DNA from: Siphonodentalium dalli
Lineage: Eukaryota; Mollusca; Scaphopoda; Gadilida; Siphonodentaliidae
Assembly (NCBI GenBank): GCA_032622095.1
Contig: CP136061.1
Coordinates: 221,251,148-221,315,147, forward strand
Direction of reading: 5' to 3'
Length of the DNA: 64,000 nucleotides
Made by a program: the position numbers and the translations under genes. The notes under the pieces were generated by a model that had not been told where the DNA came from, did no database searches, and saw nothing but the letters and a program-made list of their open reading frames with translations. Of the stretch, positions 55,661-64,000 are shown in pieces; within the stretch, counting starts at the first letter, position 1; each line of letters begins with the position of its first letter.

Positions 55661-56140
55661 TACACATTTTTAGTACAATATGCAAAATGCTAATAATATG
55701 CTATGGGATACAGCAAATAACTTAAATCATTGTTGGCAATTTTCTAGTCACCTGTTAAGCTGTCAGTGTCAAAGATCAAGGTCAAATGGGATGTGCCAAA
55801 TTTGCATAAATCGGACTGAAATATTTTTTTTATCAAATTTTCGGGTGAAAGGGTTTAGACCGCCATAAACTGTGTATCCACATTAAAGATTCCCTCCCCG
55901 ATCCTTACACGTTGGTCAGGTTAATTGTCAAAGATGTTGACCATAACAACAACAACAACAACAACTCCTGACTGTATATAAATCACTAACAACCGTGCAT
56001 CCAACTACTTGTACAATGCCCAAATGACCTGAGTACATTCACCAGCGTACTTGTACCCAGAGGGGCTGTATACATTAAGTTGATAAAAATTGTGTCCAAA
56101 TCCCTTTGTAACTTTTGTTGAAATAAATATGTTTGAACAA
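55661..56140 (+). mobile_element. Presumed 3' untranslated part of the same LINE
   Basis: Contains an AACAACAACAAC run (about 55946-55965) and ends TTGTTGAAATAAATATGTTT near 56135, which includes AATAAA. No coding frame of note. Confidence 0.5.
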
Positions 56141-57785
56141 ATTAATGTACGAGAATACTGGTCGTGAACAAATGCTCATTCCTTATCGAAATGACCACGT
56201 TATGGTATCAATGGTACATTCAGATGTCCCCAAAAGGTCAGATCAAGCTTGAAATCACACCCAAACTTGAATGTGTAACGATTGCTGGACACAGGATAAC
56301 ATATACAAGACAGATCACACTGATCGCGGGAAACAACCTTTCAGATCACGTCTTGTCGAAAGTTTATGTGCTATACATGCAATTTGGAAGTGTTTCTTGT
56401 AACCGACTGTCAACACAACCATTAAGGGAAACACAAAGCCGGGTATTTAATTGATTATTTGCACTTTGATTGCGTGTTATGTGTCTGTTATTTTCTTTAT
56501 TTGGTCAGACTGTTCTCTGGACCGGTGCTATGCATATAAAAACAAATAAAGAAGACGGTGCACGGTGTATGGAAAATTAGTCAACAATTGGAATGACTAA
56601 CAACATGCAGAGAGAGAGAGAGGGAGAGAGAGAGAGCTAGGGAGAGCTAGGGAGAGAGAGAAAGAAAGAGGAGCCGGCCCAAGGCTGAGTTGGAAGTGGA
56701 CAACGGAACAGATGGACAAGAGAAGCACTCGAAAGGACGGGAAGGGTTCCCTTGCAATTTTCCACAGTGATCATAATCTGGATTTAATTACCATATGGCA
56801 ACAAACTGAACACAGCGGCACATATTCTCTGCAAGATTAGTGCTAGATGACAGGGCTATCTTAGCGGCATGCTTTATTAATAAATCCCTCATCTTTGATG
56901 CCTAAGTCCTATTAGTGGACAATTACTGGTTGATTGAAAGCAGAAGACACTCATCTCAAAAGCAAACATTGACCGAGCGATAAGAAAAGGCGCACAGCCC
57001 TGGTTGCTGAAGGATCAGATGGCTCAAACCCCCTAATCGGATTCATACCGCGCTCGCATTGACCAGGGATTGTTATTTGTCTATTATATCTCCCTGGTCA
57101 AGTGTTCCCGCTAATCGGCTGCTATTTGGTTGCATGGTCCTGCTGTTTGATATATAGGATGTTGGTACAACAATTGAAAGAAGAACATGGTAACATTTGA
57201 ATGTGAAATTTGAATTTTGATGGAAATATTTGTAAGCAATCATGTACTATATTCTACTTCCTAATAATATCCGAAAATAAAATTTCTGCTCTGCGTTGTC
57301 ACTAGATAAGCATTCAATCTTTCCAGTAAGATGTGATTTGGTCAGCTACGCTTGTAACGTTATAGTAAACTTTCCACGAAAATTACTACTGAATTCCCCA
57401 TCCGAATGTTACCACTTTACTTTCCTCCAAACGCTACTAAATTGATCACTTATCTCATCGTTCATGCTCAGCACTAAGAAAACATGCCTCATTGAAGTGT
57501 GTAACATTTAAAATCTTGTCCTCGAAATTTTTTCCAACCATGCATGCACATCGGTTTTACCATATCGTAAATCACGAAATCTTGGGTAACATTAAAATAT
57601 ATATCACTTCATATTGACCTAACGATAAAAGATGCAGAAATGATTTCCCCAATATGCGCCATTGTATAGTATTTAGTAATGGCGATGGATGTTGCCCATC
57701 TCTATACATATATTCCTGCATATTTCTAGAGTGCACAAATATGACAGATGTCCCACCATCGCAGTTTTATCTGACCCGCTTTGGT
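56141..57785. other. No recognisable gene
   Basis: Includes the GA microsatellite annotated separately. The 96-codon frame at 56164-56454 has no known motif. Confidence 0.5.
56609..56672. repeat. (GA)n microsatellite
   Basis: AG/GA run with GGGAGAGCTA interruptions. Confidence 0.95.
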
Positions 57786-57789
57786 CTCA

Positions 57790-57955
57790 CTTCACATGGG
57801 TGTCGAAATACGCTTCCCAACTCCAGGCGAAATAGCTTCCTTTTTAAGGATGTCTCCGCAACTGAGGTGCATTGTTAGGCCGTGGATAAGATCATTGCAC
57901 ATTTGAAGCAATAAACACTCATACTGAATCCCTGCGTCCATAAATCTGATATTTA
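57790..57955 (+). repeat. Dispersed repeat M (copy 2)
   Basis: See 46225-46512. Confidence 0.6.
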
Positions 57956-58009
57956 TATTAGGTACTATTTTAATCGCTAATATAAAAATTGAAATTAAAG
58001 TTAGAGAAA

Positions 58010-58400
58010 TTTCATGCTTGACACAATATTAATTGGACATTTCAGACCAAAAGTAAGTTGAAATTGTTCTGATAGTTTGATATTCCAACCAATATCTTGT
58101 ATGACATTTGCTGTTTTGGACTGAACTGAAATGGAAAATAAATTAGAAATTTCCAACCATAATTATTATATAGGGGTGTTATGTTGTAAATTTTCAACAG
58201 TTGGACAGTTTTAGGTTAGCATATACAGTTAGAAAATTCCAATCCGCACAAGGACGTACAAATGGAATTTCTCAGACTTTGACATTTTGGTCTCCTGCTG
58301 CTGCAAAAAAAAAGGTGGAGGGGTCGCCAGCTGGAAATTACAAATTGAATCACTCCCCCTGCGGGGACCCTTTAGCCATGTCTAAGGGTTGCATGCGACC
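58010..58400 (-). mobile_element. CAGGG-family repeat, minus-strand copy
   Basis: GACATTTGCTGTTTTGGACT, GAAATTTCCAACCATAATTA, AGGGGTGTTATGTTGTAAAT and CAAATGGAATTTCTCAGACT occur in the reverse order of the family. The open frame that runs from here to 58533 is not supported. Confidence 0.75.
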
Positions 58401-59052
58401 CTCTGTTAATTCACACGCGAACAAGATAGACAGAATATCAGATAATCTTTTTGAGAACTATCGTGTGAACGAATACAACAACAACGCCCGGATATTAGTA
58501 AATCCGTCAAATTATGAAGCACCGATCCATTAATTTGAAAGCAGATTGCTCAGTATTGTAATCAGATGACCTTTCGGTTCATATCGTTCACTGGACAACG
58601 CGCGCGAGTTAATCGCGCCCGCGAGATTTCGCGTGACTTCGCCACATACGTCGGTCAACGACCGCTCTGCTCTCATTACACCCGCGTGATTCATATCGAC
58701 AAGGGAGACATGCATATGGAGGTTCATTATATTCGCATATTTCTGTGTCGGGTCAGTTGGTTTTCTTAACAGGAAAAGCATTGACCGTACCACCCTACTA
58801 TCCCACATGGTATAGTTACCGCCCGGCTCATCCGACTAATGTCTTCGTCGAATGTCTGAGCTTCCGTGGAATGCCGATAAAGGCAGTTAGAACCCTTACT
58901 TCTTTTATGCCCACAATATAAATCAGTCATCGGTGCCAAAGGAAGGAAGGCATCGAAGGTGGGAACAATTCTTGATATATTGCTACGCAAATGGGAAGTC
59001 CCATATATTTCTTGAACTAAACTGTCGTCAGATGCAAGGCTGTTTGATTATG
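58401..59052. other. No recognisable gene
   Basis: A short CpG-rich patch occurs at about 58598-58650 (CAACGCGCGCGAGTTAATCG). Frames of at most 92 codons. Confidence 0.45.
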
Positions 59053-59205
59053 TTAACCCTTTACCCAACAAACCGGCCAAAACCGGCCAAATAAAGCTTC
59101 AACAGCCTAAAATATCTTCGGTCTGTCTCAATAGAACCATACAAATATGGATATCATTGGAATCGGCTCCTTGACCACATTGTGATAGTTACAGTTATGC
59201 CCTGT

Positions 59206-59274
59206 GCCAATGCATTCTCTTATATATGCGAGTCGACCATAGGTCGCCTCGCATATATAAGAGAATGCATTGGC
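59206..59274. repeat. 69-bp palindrome (A4, 5')
   Basis: Same as the A2 left hairpin. Confidence 0.95.
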
Positions 59275-59353
59275 CTAAAATAAATCTTTTTTTAACACTT
59301 TTTACCATTTTTTCTTACATTCTTTAACAATTTTATAATTTTTAATGTGCTAA

Positions 59354-59422
59354 GCCAATGCATTCTCTTATATATGCGAGGCGACCTATGGTCGACTCGC
59401 ATATATAAGAGAATGCATTGGC
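59354..59422. repeat. 69-bp palindrome (A4, 3')
   Basis: Same as the A2 right hairpin. Its outer edge (59422/59423) coincides with the end of the inverted duplication. Confidence 0.95.
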
Positions 59423-59448
59423 ACAGGGCCCTTCTGTTGGGTAAAGGG

Positions 59449-59911
59449 TTAAGGGGTTTCCAGCCTGAGCTATGTCAGGAGGTGGAAAGTTTAGATGGAC
59501 TTACACATACATTGTTGAGCTAATACACCACATGAACGAAGCTATGCTATCTTAAGACCACACCAATCATATTATATAACAATAAAATTGTCAAAAGATG
59601 ACTTTAATCATAGTTTTAGAAGAAAAACAAATTGGGAAGAGCGTTCTCAGCAAGTATACAGGTTGAGTGGAAATGAACAACTGCCATAAAAAGTACAAAT
59701 CTTAACCAGTAAAAGGCTCGAATGGCAATTTAATTGAGTTAAATACTGCTTCAAGAATCTCAACTTTATGTTAGGTGTGTGTTATAAAATTGTTAGGAGC
59801 ATAGATTCCTTCATGTGGTGTACTATGTAGTTTAACAAATAAGTAATTTTCGGTGTACGTCCATCTAATCTTTCCATCTCCTGGCATGGTTCGGGCGCGG
59901 AAACCCCTTAA
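59449..59911. mobile_element. TTAA-bounded element, type D (copy 1)
   Basis: 463 bp with inverted ends TTAAGGGGTTTCCAGCCTGA / TTCGGGCGCGGAAACCCCTTAA, and inner CAGGAGGTGGAAAGTTTAGA paired with TCTAATCTTTCCATCTCCTG. The inner halves are also partly complementary (CACCACATGAACGAAGCTAT and GATTCCTTCATGTGGTG), so the element is a long foldback. No ORF. Confidence 0.9.
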
Positions 59912-60039
59912 ATTTTAAATTTATATCGTAGGCTTATTTCTCTGAATAACTCTTATAAATTTGTACACAGGCTCGATCTGCACTGGAAGAACGAAGCAAT
60001 CAAACATTTTCGCAAATTCAAACCATGTCGACTTCACCA

Positions 60040-60890
60040 ATTCACATTTTGAAAGCATGTGTATTCATTCCATATTATAAGACTATATAACCACTCTCCA
60101 TCCCTTCTCACATTTAGGCATGTGTACAATTCATTCGTTTAACCATATATGTACTCATTCCCACTTTTAAACATGTGTATCATTTCTCACTAAGTATGTC
60201 TATGTCCCATTGTACCCATCCCCACATATTAACGGAAGCTCTGCACTTGTCACATTTTGAAACCGTTCCATCGTGTTGTGCCTGTGTACCAATTCCCACT
60301 TTAAACAAGTGTATATATTGCCACTCTTTAAACATGGATAGCCATTTTCTAAGCATATGTACCCATTCTCACTTTTAAGATTATGAACCCATTCCAATTT
60401 TAAACCTGTGTAATAGTTAATCATGTGTAGCTATATTCCCACCTTGAATGCAAAGGAAGTTGTGTAATTGTCATCACATTTTGAGCATCTGTGTACCCAT
60501 TCACAATGTACACATTCACTCATTCCACCCATGCGGAGCTATCCCACGATATGACGACATGTGTGTACTTATTGTCACATTCAAGTTTGTGTACCTATTC
60601 CATCTCTTCAGACCAATGTACACATTGCCCCTCTTTAAACATGTGTATCCATTCTGACTGTTCAATCCTATATATATATTACACAATTCTACTCTGTATT
60701 ACCACGTTTAAAGTTTATGAAGCATTTCCACCCTTAAATATGGGTATCCACACGCATTGTAAGTCTATATGCCCATTCCTGTTTGTAATTGTAATAGTCG
60801 CCTACATGTGTACTTGTCACATTTTGAAAATATGCACATGGTGCCCATTACATCCTTTTAAGTATGCATATATATACCCATTCGCATTAT
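60040..60890 (+). repeat. Strongly diverged minisatellite, unit about 26-36 bp
   Basis: About 25 degenerate copies of CATGTGTACCCATTCCCACT plus TTTAAA. One plus frame (60491-60949, 152 codons) and others stay open over long stretches and give repeated Cys/His-rich peptides (CTHSHF, CIYCHSLN, CTHCPSLNMCIHS). I think this reflects repeat composition rather than a zinc-finger gene. Confidence 0.8.
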
Positions 60891-61662
60891 TTCTGTGGAG
60901 AACAAGGGGTGTCGGCCCACCCTCGACACTCATTTTTTTTCCGTTTTAGCAAGATTTGTCCGATCATTTTTCGACACCCACCCCCTAGAAACATGAAATC
61001 CAACATGTTCTGAGGAATATTAGAATTTTCACCATTTGTTGTCTGTTTCATAGCAACTACCTATATATTACAGGTTGGTGCGTGTGATTAGCTCAATTTG
61101 ACATGGTAGTGGTTGTTTATGGAATGTGTCCATGTATTTTATGTTCGGAGTGGCCTAGAATTGTCTGAAGGCAGTTTTGATGTGGAGGAAATATTTTTGT
61201 TGAGCTTTGGAAAAAGATGTGTTCCCTTGACCACGCACCCATCCCCTGATACCGGAAAACCATATTTGACATCCCCCTGTGGAGAATGCAACTATCAGCA
61301 TGGGGTTCATTATAGCAGAGTCAGACATTATATGGCGAGAATGACCCATTCAGAATTAATAAGACCTAACAGAATCAGACATTATACACCAAGAATGACC
61401 CCTCCAGCTTCAAACATAGCTTTCTTATCTCGTGAGAACGAGCCATATCAGTAACTCACATCTATGACTTGCTATATCGTAATTATTTCTGATGGTTATG
61501 ATGATTCGCATGCGATCTCGCACTTAAACATGGAATGGATGCTGTGCGATGTCCCGGTGGTATCGTGATAAAAGGCAAGGCATCGAAGGATACACGAGAA
61601 TGTCCCATTTCCCGTTGGCAAAATGATTAAAGGGGAGGCAATGATGGTGGTTAATTTGCATA
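60891..61662. other. No recognisable gene
   Basis: A 113-codon frame (61113-61454) contains a short internal repeat (RVRHYMARMTH / RIRHYTPRMTP), reflecting a DNA duplication of about 54 bp at 61316-61402. No known domain. Confidence 0.4.
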
Positions 61663-61665
61663 AGA

Positions 61666-61735
61666 ACGAGAGCGAGGTGAATGACCGATACAGTCGAGTG
61701 ACGAGAGCGAGGTGAATGACCGATACGGTCGAGTG
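61666..61735 (+). repeat. 35-bp tandem duplication
   Basis: ACGAGAGCGAGGTGAATGAC CGATACAGTCGAGTG occurs twice in tandem with one A/G difference. Confidence 0.95.
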
Positions 61736-61889
61736 ATTAATCAGGTCGCGAAAGAACGGACCGTAACGGGAGGCGCTGGCAATTTTCTTTGATGAAAAAG
61801 AAACAGACACGACACGTGCGAATGAGTTACGGCATTATCAAATCATAAAATGATCAATAACATGTTCGCGTGAGATTTTTTTTCTTGTT

Positions 61890-62395
61890 GTCACTATATT
61901 AGAACAGCCAATCACTGACTACCAGTAGAGCAAAATCAGATGGAATAAAAGTACATGTAAAGACACGAAATGCCCGTTATGTGGCGAAAATGTATGTGAT
62001 GAATACCATTTTGTTATTTTGTGTACCGAACTCAACGATCTGCCAGAAACCTATATACCGAAGTATTACTGGTAAAACCCTAACAGAAATAAATTCTACA
62101 GACTGCTGTCACTGCTTAACATAAGTATATTGAAAAGAGTGAGCATTTTCTTAAAATTAGCGTTTATAAAGTTACCATGAAGCAAGTATTACATTATACT
62201 ATATATAATTCAGAAAACATATTCCCAAATGTATTAGCATTATTTGTATTTATTATCAATATCATATAATATGATGAACTCATTTATTGATGTATGTGTA
62301 TGTTGTGTATTGTTTGTATAATGTTGTGTAAATAAGTTGTATGGCATGTTGCAACTTAGATGTTGACTTTGCTAATAAACAATTCAATTCGAAGA
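61890..62395 (+). pseudogene. Non-LTR retrotransposon 3' end (RT C-terminus plus UTR)
   Basis: Plus frame with stops: FRTANH.LPVEQNQME, then CPLCGENVCDEYHFVILC, then a LPETYIPKYYW segment and NRNKFYRLLSLLNISILKR, ending near 62170. This is the same C-terminal Cys/His region as in the minus-strand fragment at 1480-2380 and comes from the same or a sister LINE family. The 3' untranslated part runs to TTGCTAATAAACAATTCAAT near 62390. It is 5'-truncated and inactive. Confidence 0.85.
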
Positions 62396-62579
62396 AATGG
62401 AAGTGCGACTGGGGGTTGGTTGGATAAGTGTCTCGATCACCCCTCCAACTAGATATTGTACGGGCGGACGGATGGACATACGGACTAGTAACATATAATA
62501 AAGACGTATAAAAAAGGCATATGATATTGTTATAAACAGATTTTGTTCTTGTCAATATACATCGAAGACACGAAGTGTG

Positions 62580-62835
62580 CAGGGGGGTGCTGGTCGGGTG
62601 TGTCTCCACCACCCCACTTTGGTCAACATGTTCAATAGTTGGAAATGTCCTGCATGACACAACATTTGTTGGTGATTTCACACCACAAATAAGCTGTGAT
62701 TTATATGGTAGCATAGTCTAATTAACAAACTGGTGGTATTTTGTCTGCATTTCGTGTTTTTATGCCAAGTATTGTCTAATATGGAATTTAGTTAGACATT
62801 TCCAACTATTAGGGGGTGTTAGGTTAAAAAAATTC
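62580..62835 (-). mobile_element. CAGGG-family repeat, minus-strand copy
   Basis: Starts CAGGGGGGTGCTGGTCGGGT, the mirror of the family 3' end, then GTTGGAAATGTCCTGCATGA and TCCAACTATTAGGGGGTGTT. It stops near 62835 without the other half. Confidence 0.75.
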
Positions 62836-62974
62836 AGCAGCACCGGGACCTTTTTGGTAAATTGAACGAATTTTTATTGACCCTGTTGTCATTATATTTT
62901 GTATAGTATATATACATGCAGTGGATACAGAAGGGAATCGCGGAATGCGTTATAATTCAATGAGGTGGCGCCAT

Positions 62975-63365
62975 GCAAGGTTCGGGGTGAGACACACAAC
63001 TTTGGGTGAAATTCTCAACGGTTGGAAATGTCATGCCTGTCACAACATAAGTTTCAATTTGAGATCAACAATAGTTCCGATATAGTTTGAGTATCCAACG
63101 AGTATTTAGTGTTAATTACGTTGTTATTAGACCATAAGATTGAAATGGCCACCAGTTGGGAAATATCCAACATAATAGGGGGTGTTAGGTTGGATATATC
63201 CAACAGTTTGAAATATTGAGGAAATACAGTTTAAAAAATACCAACACAAGGGGGTGAAAATGGAAATTTTCGGACTTGATGGGAATTTGGGTCTGCATGG
63301 TTCAAAGGGGGCCCGGAAATTCCAAGCTGGACACCCCCAACGAATATCCCCTACCCACGTCCCTG
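62975..63365 (-). mobile_element. CAGGG-family repeat, minus-strand copy, near full length
   Basis: From CTCAACGGTTGGAAATGTCA through AATAGGGGGTGTTAGGTTGG, CAAGGGGGTGAAAATGGAAA and GAAATTCCAAGCTGGACACC to CCCTACCCACGTCCCTG at 63365, the mirror of the CAGGGACGTGGGTAGGGG start. Confidence 0.85.
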
Positions 63366-63589
63366 TAAGTTCATGTGGTACGCGGGATGCATGTTTCAGA
63401 CGTTAATCTCATTACGGAGCAACAGACAGACAATTGCTTATTTATCTCGGTGACAACCATTCCACTATAAGATAGGGGAGCCAGCTAAATGAAATGCAAA
63501 TTTGACCACGTGACAACATTGTCGGAACCTGCCTTTAAATTAGGGGAAGAACTGGATAGACGTCGATTCGGGGACGTGCGACAGCCTAC

Positions 63590-64000
63590 ATGGGTTGGGA
63601 CTATCCCACCCAAACGTTGGCCAAACTGTTTCCACAGTTGGAAATTTAATGCCTGCGTGGCATAACATTAGTTAGTCATTCAGACCAACAGTATATAGAT
63701 TGAATTTATTCTGACATTTGGATATTACAACCAGTATGTAGTGTGAAAATTGTTGTTATTGGTCAAATGTTGAATATAATTTTCCTACGTTCAGTAAAAA
63801 ATTTTGGACTGAATTGGCAATCAATTGGAAATTCCAACCATAATATATAGGGGCGTGTTAGGTTGGAAATTTCCAACAGTAGGAAAGTTTGAGACACCAG
63901 TTGGAAAATTTTAACCCAACGGGAAAATGGTGCAAATGGAATTTCTCGAACTTGACGGGAATTTGGATCTGGTTCAAGGGCCCCCCATTTTCAGTAGAAA
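63590..64000 (-). mobile_element. CAGGG-family repeat, minus-strand copy, cut by the window edge
   Basis: Contains CCACAGTTGGAAATTTAATG, GGACTGAATTGGCAATCAAT, GTTAGGTTGGAAATTTCCAA and GGTGCAAATGGAATTTCTCG. The CAGGGACGTGG terminus is expected just beyond position 64000. Confidence 0.85.

Larger units (their letters stand above)
59053..59452. mobile_element. TTAA-bounded double-hairpin element, type A (copy 4)
   Basis: 400 bp, exact termini. Its right TTAA (59449-59452) is also the left TTAA of element D1, so the two TTAA elements abut. The right part is the source of the A-type segment in the inverted duplication at 50327-50352. Confidence 0.95.

Noticed and set aside
61113-61454. 113-codon plus frame
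   Set aside because: No domain; the apparent internal peptide repeat follows from a short DNA duplication.

Overview
The window reads as non-genic, AT-rich DNA from an animal nucleus, most likely a marine invertebrate and probably a lophotrochozoan such as a mollusc. This rests on CR1/jockey-like and other non-LTR retrotransposon 3' ends, tRNA-derived SINEs with tails of types common in molluscs, long poly-C/G tracts, and a very high density of short inverted-repeat DNA transposons. The species assignment is inference. I see no rRNA, tRNA gene, CRISPR array, operon or prokaryotic gene, and no complete host gene. The only possible coding pieces are retroelement fragments, one gag/RRM-like ORF, one possible VWD-like exon, and a duplicated 3'-exon-like sequence.

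Layout. 0-4 kb: SINE end, hairpins, a dead LINE RT fragment (minus strand), a 145-bp near-perfect palindrome and a 69-bp tandem repeat. 4-10 kb: dispersed and inverted repeats plus a short TTAA element. 10.9-14 kb: double-hairpin element A1, a CAGGG...CCTG repeat, a TTAA element nested in a 1.7-kb inverted-repeat unit that carries the gag-like ORF. 14.5-16.5 kb: about 45 copies of a 44-bp satellite. 17-22.3 kb: CACTA-like foldback, a hAT element with a perfect 8-bp target duplication, element B1, a 44-bp-TIR unit holding a retroelement C-terminus, element A2. 24-31 kb: retroelement ends, nested TTAA/TIR elements and four degenerate ~340-bp tandem units. 31.5-34.9 kb: two copies of a TTAA element, each carrying a different dated insertion. 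35-40.6 kb: a TIR element, element C, a 2.2-kb CACTA-like element and a short hAT. 43-48 kb: dispersed repeats, TA microsatellite, SINE. 49-51 kb: element B2 and a complex local rearrangement. 51-54.1 kb: palindromes and minisatellites. 54.8-60 kb: elements A3, A4 and D1. 60-64 kb: a decayed minisatellite, a LINE 3' end and a cluster of CAGGG-family repeats.

The main result is a 69-bp near-perfect palindrome present 14 times. It forms the two subterminal arms of a cassette bounded by CCCTGTG...CACAGGG. The cassette occurs inside elements with three different outer termini (A, B, C). One A/B hairpin pair sits exactly at the breakpoints of a recent rearrangement: a 367-bp direct duplication flanking a 601-bp inverted copy of DNA about 10 kb away. 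TTAA-bounded elements of six terminal types (A, C, D, E, F, L) dominate the window, yet no transposase is visible, so all appear to be non-autonomous.
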